50,708 nt of DNA from an uncultured Erwinia sp. (GTDB lineage: Bacteria > Pseudomonadota > Gammaproteobacteria > Enterobacterales > Enterobacteriaceae). The notes under the pieces were generated by a model that had not been told where the DNA came from, did not search any database, and saw nothing but the letters and a program-made list of their open reading frames with translations. Of this stretch, positions 35,214 to 42,867 are shown piece after piece. Both the position numbers and the translations under genes were made by a program. Position 1 is the stretch's first letter; every line of letters begins with the position of its first letter. The stretch covers positions 1 to 50,708 of the forward strand of contig CAMIKG010000032.1 of NCBI GenBank assembly GCA_946221915.1. The letters run 5' to 3'.

Positions 35214-35870
35214 TTAGTCGTTGCGCGCGAAGCCAAGAATGCTCAGCAGGCTGACAAAGATGTTGTACAGCGAGACGTACAGGCTCACCGTCGCACGAAT
35301 GTAGTTGGTTTCACCGCCATGGATGATATTGCTGGTTTCCCACAGGATGGCGCCCGCAGAGAACAGAATAAACATCGCACTGATCGCCAGATGCAGCGCC
35401 GGCAGTTGCAGGAACAGGTTCGCCACGACGCCAACCAGCAACACTACAAAGCCAGCCATCATCATCCCGCCGAGGAAGGACATATCCTTACGCGTGGTCA
35501 GCACATAGGCGGAGCAGCAGAAGAACACCAGCGCGGTACCCCCTAACGCCATGCCGATCACATCACCCATGCCCGCGCTCAGGAAGCTGTTCAGGATTGG
35601 CCCCAGGCAGTAACCGAGGAAGCCGGTAAAAGCGAAGGCCGCCAGAATCCCCGCCGGGCTGTTCGACAGTTTATAGGTCAGGAACATCAGGCCGTAGAAA
35701 CCGACCAGCATCAGAATTAATCCCGGTGCTGGCAGGGCGAATACCGTACTGGCGGTTGCTGTCGCGGCGGAAAATGCCAGCGTCAGACCCAGCAGAAAAT
35801 AGGTGTTACGCAGAACCTTGTGGGTGCTCAGTAGTGAGCTTTCACGTGCGGAGGTAACAATACGATCCAT
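35214..35870 (-). CDS. yccA: FtsH modulator YccA (Bax inhibitor-1 family)
   Basis: YccA is a seven-segment inner-membrane protein that is a substrate and modulator of FtsH, and protects jammed SecY translocons. The 218-aa product (E. coli 219) shows regularly spaced hydrophobic segments from residue 20 to the C-terminus, with a cytoplasmic N-terminus (MDRIVTSARESSLLSTHKVLRN) that is the FtsH entry point. It ends SILGFARND, the typical family tail. It is monocistronic with its own terminator. The tRNA-Ser promoter lies upstream on the opposite strand. Confidence 0.96.
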   Translation of the reverse strand: MDRIVTSARESSLLSTHKVLRNTYFLLGLTLAFSAATATASTVFALPAPGLILMLVGFYGLMFLTYKLSNSPAGILAAFAFTGFLGYCLGPILNSFLSAGMGDVIGMALGGTALVFFCCSAYVLTTRKDMSFLGGMMMAGFVVLLVGVVANLFLQLPALHLAISAMFILFSAGAILWETSNIIHGGETNYIRATVSLYVSLYNIFVSLLSILGFARND

Positions 35871-36047
35871 AAAGCGCCTCTTATCAGGTCACAGATTTGA
35901 GTATGACAATAATGAGGCGGGGGAGGGAAATAAAGCCGTTTTACCCTTCTTTACGCGTTAAGCTGCTGATTGTGCGTACAGGATGGCGATAATAACGGCA
36001 AAAAACAGCAAAGTGGTGATTTTTCAGCCGAACGATTCACTTCAGGC

Positions 36048-36076
36048 TTTACAAGGCTCAGGCACATGTTTATAGT
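36048..36076 (+). promoter_or_regulatory. Sigma70 promoter of the first tRNA-Ser
   Basis: TTTACA (36048-36053), 17 bp and TATAGT (36071-36076) form a strong promoter. The following discriminator GCGCCTC is GC-rich, a hallmark of stringently controlled stable-RNA promoters. The start would be about 6 nt before the mature tRNA 5' end. Confidence 0.75.
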
Positions 36077-36088
36077 GCGCCTCATTGC

Positions 36089-36176
<88 letters not shown>

Positions 36177-36594
36177 TCTTCTCTTAGCCTCCTGCTAATC
36201 AGTATTTCAAACATTCCTTTTTATCTAACACCTGAATACGTTTTCTTCTGCTGAATCCTGAATCCTCTGACGTCGTCATTAATCGCATCTTGTTATGCTT
36301 AGCAAAAACGTTTGCTGGTGGCTGCTCATAGCATTCGGCTAATTTTTTTGTGCGCGGCGATCGGCCTGGTTTTGACTGTTTCGGCTATCGCCCACGCGCA
36401 TCGTAATGCCAGATGTCGCTAATAAGCGCATTTTTTCAGCATAACAACTTAAAAGACAAGCAATTAGCACATAATTTCGGCGAACAGTCAGTTGCAGATG
36501 ATTTGTCTGTTGCTCTCATGGCATCAAGCCATTACACTGCTCGCATCTTAAAGACCTGAGCGGTGTTTAAGGTGGCTTTAGTAATAGAGTCTGC
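36177..36594. other. Spacer between the two tRNA-Ser genes
   Basis: This 418-bp spacer has no ORF above noise and no recognisable mobile element. It contains an imperfect long inverted pair (GGCGAT near 36356 with ATCGCC near 36387). Near its end is a sigma70-like promoter: TTGCTC 36510-36515, 17 bp, TACACT 36533-36538. That promoter could transcribe the second tRNA with a leader of about 50 nt. Confidence 0.45.
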
Positions 36595-36682
<88 letters not shown>

Positions 36683-37012
36683 TCTTTACTCTTCTGAATT
36701 TCCTTTCTGTTGTCTCACTCCCGAATATCAAAAAACCAGCGCTGTCAGCGCATTGCACTTGCCTGTCGCGTGATGCTCAATTCTGCCCGCAGTTTCCTCA
36801 AATCCGAAAAACATCTTGTTGCTTTTCAATCTGCTAATGCACTAAACCACAACGGCCAGAGTCTGCTATATTGCATAGCACGATATGCTACTGCAAACTC
36901 CCGGAGTATTTCGCTACGTGGCAGGCTAAGATGTTGCGATATTTTGCTGTCCGCTGTGATAGCGTGTTTGCCAGCCCGGATGTTTCGCATCTGAATCAAT
37001 GGAATAAGCTCA
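36683..37012. other. tRNA-Ser to agp intergenic region
   Basis: This 330-bp gap shows no ORF with a ribosome-binding site. Around 36863-36885 overlapping short palindromes (TGCTAT...ATAGCA and GCATA...TATGC) occur, possibly part of a regulatory site or promoter for agp. No clear CRP or PhoB box was identified. Confidence 0.4.
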
Positions 37013-38743
37013 ATGATCAAAAAATACACACTCTGCGCATTGTCCGTACTGGCCGCTTTACCTGTCGGGTTTGCTGCCCACGCGGCAGATGGCGACCTGC
37101 AGTTACAACAAGTATTAATGATGAGTCGCCATAACCTGCGTGCGCCGCTGGCGGATAATGGCAGTGTTTTAGAGCAGTCGACGAAAAAAGCCTGGCCGCA
37201 GTGGGATGTCCCCGGCGGCCAGCTGACCACCAAGGGTGGGGTGCTGGAAGTGTATATGGGGCATTATACCCGCGAGTGGCTGGCACAGCAGGGGCTGGTT
37301 AAAAACGGCGAATGCCCGGCAGGCAAGGATGTTTTCGCTTATGCCAACAGTCTGCAACGCACTATCGCCACCGCCCAGTTCTTTATCACCGGCGCTTTCC
37401 CGGGCTGTGATATCCCGGTGACCCATCAGGATGAGGTGGGCACGATGGACCCTATCTTTAATCCGGTGATCACCAATGACAGCGAAGCCTTTAATAAACA
37501 GGCACTGACCTCAATGACCAGCGCGGCGGAAAAACTGAGCCTGAAGCCCGCTTTCCAGCGTCTGGAAAAAATCACCGATTATAAAAATGCGCCCGCCTGT
37601 AAGGACAATAAGCAGTGCACGCTGAGCGACAGTCAGAACAGCTTTAAAGCCAATAAAGGCGAAGAGCCTGGCGTTTCTGGTCCGCTGCGCGTGGGGAATT
37701 CGCTGGTGGATGCGTTCACGCTTCAATATTACGAAGGTTTCCCGCTGGATCAGGTTGCCTGGGGACAGATTAAGACCGATGAGCAGTGGCAGGAACTGTC
37801 GGCGATTAAAAATGGTTACCAGGATGCTCTGTTCACCTCAGCAGATGTGGCGCGCAATGTCGCAGCGCCACTGGTGGATTATATCCGCAGCCAGCTGATC
37901 GACCAGGACAAAGAGACCGCGCCAAAAGTGACGCTGATGGTGGGGCACGACTCCAATATCGCCTCCATGCTGACCGCGCTGAATGTGAAACCTTACACTT
38001 TACCGGGTCAGCACGAGCGTACGCCGATTGGCGGCCAGGTCGTGTTTGAGCGCTGGCATGACAGCAAGAATAATAAAGATCTGGTGAAAATTGAGTATGT
38101 TTACCAGAGTGCAGAGCAACTGCGTGATGCGCAGCCGCTGACGCTGAAAACGCCACCACAGCGTGTGACGCTGCAACTGCAGGGTTGTGACACTGACGCC
38201 AACGGTTTCTGCTCATGGGAGCAGTTTACCCAGGTGCTGGATGGTGCGCTGAAAGGTACGCCGCTGGAGAAAGCCGTTGCGGTGAAACCTGCGGCGGAGC
38301 AGAGCAACGATCCAGCGAAAGTCGCAGCCGATAAAGCGCAGGCGGCGCAGAATGCTGCAGAACAGGCAGCAGCGGAAAAAGCGGCAGCGGATAAAGTCGC
38401 CGCTGAAAAAGCGGTGCAGGCGAAAGCAGCAGAAGAGAAGGCGGCCGCAGAGAAAGCTGCAGCCGAAAAGGCGGCAGCTGATAAAGCGGCAGCTGAGAAA
38501 TCCGCAGCCGAAAAGGCGGCAGCTGATAAAGCGGCAGCTGAGAAATCCGCAGCCGATAAGGCTGCAGCAGAAAAAGCAGCGGCTGATAAAGCTGCCGCCG
38601 AGAAACCTACTGCTGAAAAGGCGACCACAGATAAAGCTGCGGCGGACAAAGCCGTAACCGAGAAGGCCGCGAAGCCGCAGTCTGCTCAGCAGGCGCAACC
38701 TGCGGAGCCAAAACCGGCTGCGGAAGCGCCAAAAGCGCAGTAA
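37013..38743 (+). CDS. agp: Glucose-1-phosphatase with TolA-like Ala/Lys/Glu tail
   Basis: Agp is a periplasmic histidine acid phosphatase that releases glucose from glucose-1-phosphate and has some phytase activity. The 576-aa product has a Sec signal peptide (cleavage near AAHA-AD, residue 24). The catalytic domain has RHNLRAP (His40) and GHDSN (proton donor region, Asp313), and its residues 30-413 align with E. coli Agp (413 aa) along their length. The remaining 163 residues are extra: about 130 residues of AAAEK/AAADK units predicted to form a charged helix, then a Pro/Gln/Ala tail. Part of the tract is a 45-bp tandem duplication. The tail resembles domain II of TolA. The gene lies where E. 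coli agp does, near yccJ-wrbA. Confidence 0.93.
   Translation: MIKKYTLCALSVLAALPVGFAAHAADGDLQLQQVLMMSRHNLRAPLADNGSVLEQSTKKAWPQWDVPGGQLTTKGGVLEVYMGHYTREWLAQQGLVKNGECPAGKDVFAYANSLQRTIATAQFFITGAFPGCDIPVTHQDEVGTMDPIFNPVITNDSEAFNKQALTSMTSAAEKLSLKPAFQRLEKITDYKNAPACKDNKQCTLSDSQNSFKANKGEEPGVSGPLRVGNSLVDAFTLQYYEGFPLDQVAWGQIKTDEQWQELSAIKNGYQDALFTSADVARNVAAPLVDYIRSQLIDQDKETAPKVTLMVGHDSNIASMLTALNVKPYTLPGQHERTPIGGQVVFERWHDSKNNKDLVKIEYVYQSAEQLRDAQPLTLKTPPQRVTLQLQGCDTDANGFCSWEQFTQVLDGALKGTPLEKAVAVKPAAEQSNDPAKVAADKAQAAQNAAEQAAAEKAAADKVAAEKAVQAKAAEEKAAAEKAAAEKAAADKAAAEKSAAEKAAADKAAAEKSAADKAAAEKAAADKAAAEKPTAEKATTDKAAADKAVTEKAAKPQSAQQAQPAEPKPAAEAPKAQ
38461..38550 (+). repeat. 45-bp perfect tandem duplication inside agp
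   Basis: Positions 38461-38505 and 38506-38550 are identical 45-mers in frame, encoding 15 residues of the Ala/Lys/Glu tract twice. A third, diverged unit follows. The perfect identity at nucleotide level points to recent slippage or recombination. Confidence 0.9.
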
Positions 38744-38776
38744 CTGCTTGTCTGCTGGCAGGCATTATTCCGTATA

Positions 38777-38823
38777 AACTGAAACAACAAGGGCCGACAT
38801 CGTCGGCCCTTGTTGTTTCAGTT
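38777..38823. terminator. Bidirectional terminator, 22-bp perfect stem
   Basis: Positions 38777-38798 and 38802-38823 are perfect inverted complements around ATC. The GC-rich core GGGCCGAC is flanked by AACAACAA and TTGTTGTT. It lies 33 bp after agp and 14 bp before the end of the convergent dehydrogenase gene. It can therefore stop both transcripts. Confidence 0.85.
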
Positions 38824-38836
38824 AAGCGGCGAGTCG

Positions 38837-40213
38837 TCAGCTTTTCGCTACTACCACCAGCTTCTGGTTCACAAACTCTTTGATGCCAAGATCGGACAGT
38901 TCACGTCCATAACCGGAACGCTTAATCCCGCCGAAAGGCAGCTCCGGTGCGGTATCGCTCATTGAATTGATAAACACCATCCCGGTTTCAATACGCGACG
39001 CCAGCTGCTTGCCGCGTTCAATATTCGCGGTGAACACTGAACCGCCCAGCCCATAGTGGGAATCGTTGGCCAGTTTGACCACCTCATCATCGTCCTTCAC
39101 CACATACACCTGCGCGACAGGGCCGAAAAATTCCTCAAAATACGCCGGATTCTGACGCGTAATGCCAGTGAGAATCGTTGGCTGGTAAAAGCAGCCAGCA
39201 CCGTCCTGCACTTTGCCGCCGTAATGCAGCGTCGCGCCATGGGCGATGGCCTGCTGTACCTGCTGATCCAGACTGTCGCGCGCGCTGGCGGAGGAGAGTG
39301 GACCCAGTGTGGTGCTTTCATCCAGCGGATCGCCAATTTTCACTGCGGCAAAGGCTGCGGTGAATTTTTCCAGAAACTGGTCTGCCACCTTCTCGTGAAC
39401 GATAAAGCGTTTGGCGGCGGTACACACCTGACCTGCGTTACTCAGCCGCGCCTGCGCGCCCTGTTTTACTGCTTCATCAAGATCGCAGTCATCGAGCACC
39501 ACAAACACATCATTGCCGCCCAGTTCCAGCGTCGATTTTTTCAGGTACTTCGCCGCCTGCGCTGCGACCGCGCTGCCCGCTTTTTCCGACCCGGTGAGCG
39601 CCACGCCCTGCACGCGGTCGTCGGCGATCAGGCTGGCAACCTGTTCTCCGGAGATAAATAAATTGGTCCATGCGCCGCGTGGCGCACCGGCTTCCAGTAC
39701 GATTTGTGCGAAGATATCGGCGCAATGCGGCACGATGCTCGCATGTTTCGCCAGCACCGGATTACCGGCGGCAAGATTGGGCGCCAGTACGCGCATCAGC
39801 TGGTAGTAGGGGAAGTTCCACGGCTCTACTGCCATGATGACGCCAATTGGGTGATGTTCAACCCAGGCTTCACCCAGATCGCTGGGATAACGCGTGGGCT
39901 GCAGAAAACGTTGCGCATGTTCCGCATAGTAGCGGGCGATTTGCGCGCATAACTTCACTTCACCGCGACTCTGATTAATCAGCTTGCCCATCTCAAGGCT
40001 GGCGATTTTCGCCAGTTCCTCGCTGCGGCGGTCAATAATATCCGCCACCTTTTTCAATACCTGCAGACGCGGCTGAATATCGCCTTTACTCCAGGATGAC
40101 TGATACAGCTGGTGGGCAGTCTCCAGCGCCTGTTGCGCCTTTTCTGTGCTGTGTTCCGGCCAGGATTTCAGCAGCTGGTTATTCGCCGGGTTGATACTCT
40201 GGTAGGAAGACAT
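38837..40213 (-). CDS. NAD(P)-dependent aldehyde dehydrogenase, succinate-semialdehyde type
   Basis: The 458-aa protein belongs to the aldehyde dehydrogenase superfamily and most resembles Sad/YneI (E. coli 462 aa), which oxidises succinate semialdehyde. It has the catalytic Cys264 (GQVCTAAKRF), general base Glu230 (LELGGND), Asn134 (EPWNFP) and the cofactor loop TGSEKAGS (207-214). The end reads PFGGIKRSGYGRE. E. coli has no such gene between agp and yccJ. The substrate (succinate semialdehyde against other aldehydes) cannot be settled by sequence. It has its own promoter region between it and yccJ. Confidence 0.9.
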   Translation of the reverse strand: MSSYQSINPANNQLLKSWPEHSTEKAQQALETAHQLYQSSWSKGDIQPRLQVLKKVADIIDRRSEELAKIASLEMGKLINQSRGEVKLCAQIARYYAEHAQRFLQPTRYPSDLGEAWVEHHPIGVIMAVEPWNFPYYQLMRVLAPNLAAGNPVLAKHASIVPHCADIFAQIVLEAGAPRGAWTNLFISGEQVASLIADDRVQGVALTGSEKAGSAVAAQAAKYLKKSTLELGGNDVFVVLDDCDLDEAVKQGAQARLSNAGQVCTAAKRFIVHEKVADQFLEKFTAAFAAVKIGDPLDESTTLGPLSSASARDSLDQQVQQAIAHGATLHYGGKVQDGAGCFYQPTILTGITRQNPAYFEEFFGPVAQVYVVKDDDEVVKLANDSHYGLGGSVFTANIERGKQLASRIETGMVFINSMSDTAPELPFGGIKRSGYGRELSDLGIKEFVNQKLVVVAKS

Positions 40214-40290
40214 GCATTCGCTCCTTATCTAAATGGGCCTGTTTAGGCAGGATTACATCGGGCGGCACAGGCCGCCCGTTTCATCGGATG

Positions 40291-40521
40291 TCATACATTT
40301 TTGCGTTCAACGACCTTACCATCCCAGGTCAGCACATCCTGGTCGGTCTTCTCAAAAGCGCGCAATAACACGTCGTCGCTGCCTTGCTGACGCCAGATTT
40401 CTTCTGCGAGGCGTTCATCGTAAGAGGCCACCTCAAAAATCGCCTCACCAATTTCACGTGACGTGGCGCGTAATGAGCACCATTCACCAACGTGATGATC
40501 TTTTGCCTGTTGCGTTGTCAT
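40291..40521 (-). CDS. yccJ: Small conserved protein YccJ
   Basis: The 76-aa acidic protein (E. coli YccJ 75 aa) begins MTTQQAKDHHVGEWCSLRATSREIGEAIF and has no known catalytic motif or membrane segment. CAGGAGG precedes the start. It lies 17 bp after wrbA on the same strand, the same pairing as in E. coli, where wrbA-yccJ is a stationary-phase operon. Its biochemical role is not known. Confidence 0.93.
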   Translation of the reverse strand: MTTQQAKDHHVGEWCSLRATSREIGEAIFEVASYDERLAEEIWRQQGSDDVLLRAFEKTDQDVLTWDGKVVERKNV

Positions 40522-40538
40522 AACTGCCTCCTGAGTGG

Positions 40539-41138
40539 TTAGCCCTTGAGTTTTACTGCCAGACCGGCGACATACTCACCCTGATAGCGAGCGATATTCA
40601 GTTCCTCTTCACTCGGCTGGCGCGAACCGTCGCCGCCGGCAATGGTGGTCGCGCCATAAGGGGTGCCGCCGCGCACTTTACTGACATCAAACAGCTCTTT
40701 CGCGGCATAGCCGATCGGCACAATCACCATGCCGTGATGGGCGAGGGTGGTCCAGGTGGAGGAAATGGTGTGCTCCTGGCCGCCGCCAGTGCCGGTGGAA
40801 GAGAACACGCTGGCCAGCTTGCCGTACAGCGCGCCAGAGGCCCACAGGCCACCGGTGCGGTCAAGGAAGGTGCGCATCTGGCCAGCCATATTGCCAAAGC
40901 GCGTTGGGGTACCGAAGATAATCGCGTCATACTGCGGCAGCTCTTCCGTTGTGGCTTCTGCTGCTGCCTGCTTAGTTTTGCCACCTACCTGCGCAAAACG
41001 CTCCGCATCCATGGTTTCCGGGACGCGCCTGATGGTGACCTCTGCACCCGGCACCTTGCTGGCGCCTTCTGCGACCGCGTTAGCCATGGTTTCAATATGT
41101 CCGTACATCGAATAGTAGAGCACAAGTATCTTCGCCAT
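40539..41138 (-). CDS. wrbA: NAD(P)H:quinone oxidoreductase WrbA
   Basis: WrbA is an FMN-binding flavodoxin-like enzyme that reduces quinones by two electrons and belongs to the RpoS stress regulon in E. coli. The 199-aa product (E. coli 198) has the phosphate loop YYSMYGHIETMA (residues 8-19), the FGTPTRFGNMAGQMRTFLD flavin segment and SSTGTGGGQEHT. It is the first gene of wrbA-yccJ. Upstream is the terminator of a small ORF, so it has its own promoter between 41139 and about 41170 or is read through. Confidence 0.97.
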   Translation of the reverse strand: MAKILVLYYSMYGHIETMANAVAEGASKVPGAEVTIRRVPETMDAERFAQVGGKTKQAAAEATTEELPQYDAIIFGTPTRFGNMAGQMRTFLDRTGGLWASGALYGKLASVFSSTGTGGGQEHTISSTWTTLAHHGMVIVPIGYAAKELFDVSKVRGGTPYGATTIAGGDGSRQPSEEELNIARYQGEYVAGLAVKLKG

Positions 41139-41169
41139 TATTTACTCCATGATGTTGTTCGGGGAGATA

Positions 41170-41202
41170 AAAAAACTCGCTGGCCGCGCAGGGCCAGCGA
41201 GT
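41170..41202 (-). terminator. Rho-independent terminator of the small ORF upstream of wrbA
   Basis: ACTCGCTGGCC (41175-41185) and GGCCAGCGAGT (41192-41202) pair perfectly over 11 bp with a 6-nt loop. On the minus strand TTTTTTTATC follows, giving a strong intrinsic terminator directly after the 31-codon gene. Confidence 0.88.
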
Positions 41203-41213
41203 GGTTGAGTCAG

Positions 41214-41309
41214 TCATGATTTTTTCTTTGGTGCGTCTGGCATTTTATCGCCTGATTCTGGCGCGTTACGGGGATCGTCTTTCGCGGGGACCTGCGGTTG
41301 GTTTGCCAT
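41214..41309 (-). CDS. Unrecognised small hydrophilic protein, 31 aa
   Basis: An ATG at 41307-41309 with AGGAGAG 7 nt upstream opens a 31-codon ORF, MANQPQVPAKDDPRNAPESG continuing to DKMPDAPKKKS. It ends 12 bp before a strong intrinsic terminator, so it forms a complete transcription unit. The product is rich in Pro, Asp and Lys, without hydrophobic segments, and probably disordered. I do not recognise the family. Neighbours wrbA and ymdF are stress genes, so a general-stress role is a guess only. Confidence 0.7.
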   Translation of the reverse strand: MANQPQVPAKDDPRNAPESGDKMPDAPKKKS

Positions 41310-41642
41310 TATCGCTCTCCTGCATTGCTGCACTTGATCGGTTATCAATAAAGTATAGAAGAGAATTAGCGCATTGCCGTCTCGTAACCAGCCAGCGAAA
41401 CGGTAAAAAAGTATCTCCGGCGAGCGGTAAAAAATTCAATAACGGTTAGAGAGGGTTAAGAGATGTCTGTGGTATTAACGCCATTTTTTAGTGGATTGTT
41501 TGTTTCTAAATATAAACAGACAGCGGCAAATAGTGCGTTTCGTCTAAACTGAATCAGGGTGGCGACATTTTCGCCACTTCCTTCTGTCCCATCATGCAGA
41601 AGGCGTTAGCAATATGATGTCTTAACTATTCGGAGGTAAGAA
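41310..41642. other. Divergent region between the small ORF and ymdF
   Basis: This 333-bp AT-rich gap should contain both promoters. TCTAAACT at 41543-41550 resembles an extended sigmaS-type -10 for ymdF, 93 bp ahead of its ATG. A 29-codon ORF at 41463-41552 overlaps that site and is not accepted as a gene. Confidence 0.45.
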
Positions 41643-41807
41643 ATGGCAGAACATCGTGGAGGCTCTGGTAATTTCGCTGAAGACCGTGAGAGAGCATCAG
41701 AAGCTGGACGAAAAGGGGGCAAAAGCAGCGGGGGTAATTTTAAAAATGATCCGCAGCGCGCCTCTAAAGCAGGTGAAAAAGGGGGACGGTCCAGCGGTAA
41801 AAAATAA
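41643..41807 (+). CDS. ymdF: KGG-repeat stress protein YmdF
   Basis: The 54-aa product starts MAEHRGGSGNFAEDRERASE and carries two KGG units of the 'stress-induced acidophilic repeat' family (EAGRKGGKSSGGNF and KAGEKGGRSSGKK). It closely follows E. coli YmdF (57 aa), a relative of YciG and fungal Con-10. CGGAGG lies 9 nt before the ATG. Family members are disordered and accumulate in stationary phase. The molecular role is not settled. A hairpin terminator follows. Confidence 0.93.
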   Translation: MAEHRGGSGNFAEDRERASEAGRKGGKSSGGNFKNDPQRASKAGEKGGRSSGKK

Positions 41808-41841
41808 TCGCCCGCGACCGTTATTCTGAAGCATTCCCCCG

Positions 41842-41873
41842 CCGCCGGGTGTCGCCCGGCGGTTCATAGTTTT
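41842..41873 (+). terminator. Probable terminator of ymdF
   Basis: CCGCCGGG (41842-41849) and CCCGGCGG (41855-41862) pair over 8 bp around TGTCG. The following T-run is interrupted (TTCATAGTTTT), so termination may be partial. Confidence 0.5.
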
Positions 41874-41937
41874 AATCATTGACCTTCATTAACCGCCAAC
41901 GCACACTAGCGCCCTGTTTTTTCGCAAGGCCAGCACT

Positions 41938-42867
41938 ATGTCAGCGTTATTATCGCGTTATAAGTTCAGCATCAGCATGCCGGAAATGGTGCTGATCCTG
42001 ATTACCATGCTCTGGGGCGGAACCTTTCTGGTGGTTCACCACGCGATGACCGTCAGCGGCCCGTTTTTCTTTGTCGGCCTGCGTTTTGCCACGGCGGCGC
42101 TGTTACTGGCTCTGATCTCATGGAAAAGCCTGCGCGGCCTGACATGGCATGAAGTGAAGGCGGGCGCATGGATTGGTATCGCCATTGCGGCGGGCTATGG
42201 CCTGCAAACCTGGGGCATGCAGACCATTTCCAGCAGTAAATCCGCTTTCATTACCGCGATGTATGTGCCGCTGGTGCCGTTGCTGCAGTGGCTGTTTCTT
42301 GGCCGGATGCCGGGGCTGATGTCGTGGATCGGCGTGGCGCTGGCGTTCAGCGGCTTACTGCTGCTGGCCGGGCCGGATGGCGATTCACTGGCGTTAGGCG
42401 CCGGGGAAATCGCAACTCTGATCAGCACCGTGGCGATTGCCGCCGAGATTATCCTCATCAGCGCCTGCGCCGGAAAAGTCGATGTACGGCGTGTGACTAT
42501 TGTGCAACTGGCCGTCGCTTCAGCCAGCGCCTTTCTGTTTATGGTGCCGAATGGCGAGTCGGTTCCGGGTTTTTCTCCTTATCTGCTCTACAGCGCAGTC
42601 GGTCTGGGCGTTGCCAGCGCGCTGATTCAGGTCACCATGAACTGGGCGCAGCGCAGCGTGTCACCAACGCGGGCGACGGTGATTTATGCCGGTGAGCCAG
42701 TCTGGGCGGGAATTGTTGGACGTGTTGCCGGTGAGCGTCTGCCGGGCATCGCCTTAATCGGCGGCGCGCTGATTGTGCTCGGGGTGCTGATTAGCGAACT
42801 GAAGCTGAAACGGAAAAAACAGGCGAAGACTGCTGCTTCGCCTGAAAATCTCACGGAAAACGCTTAA
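41938..42867 (+). CDS. EamA-family (DMT) inner-membrane transporter
   Basis: The 309-aa protein has about ten hydrophobic segments arranged as two EamA repeats (first from MVLILITMLWGGTFLVVHHA, second from EIATLISTVAIAAEIILISA). It ends in a basic cytoplasmic tail. The family exports metabolites or amino acids. The substrate here cannot be told from sequence. It is convergent with rutG, and the two stop codons share the TTAA at 42864-42867. Confidence 0.88.
   Translation: MSALLSRYKFSISMPEMVLILITMLWGGTFLVVHHAMTVSGPFFFVGLRFATAALLLALISWKSLRGLTWHEVKAGAWIGIAIAAGYGLQTWGMQTISSSKSAFITAMYVPLVPLLQWLFLGRMPGLMSWIGVALAFSGLLLLAGPDGDSLALGAGEIATLISTVAIAAEIILISACAGKVDVRRVTIVQLAVASASAFLFMVPNGESVPGFSPYLLYSAVGLGVASALIQVTMNWAQRSVSPTRATVIYAGEPVWAGIVGRVAGERLPGIALIGGALIVLGVLISELKLKRKKQAKTAASPENLTENA

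Noticed and set aside
36177..36594. Relic of a mobile element between the tRNA-Ser copies
   Set aside because: No integrase, IS ends or partial tRNA repeat is present; the whole tRNA is duplicated instead of a short att core.
38101..38698. Long Ala/Ser/Phe-rich and Cys/Arg-rich antisense ORFs opposite the agp tail
   Set aside because: They are mirror images of the low-complexity AAAEK repeat, without ribosome-binding sites. The agp frame explains the sequence.
41463..41552. 29-codon ORF between the small wrbA-side gene and ymdF, with a GAGAGGG upstream
   Set aside because: It overlaps the probable ymdF promoter, has no terminator or recognisable composition, and could easily arise by chance in AT-rich DNA.
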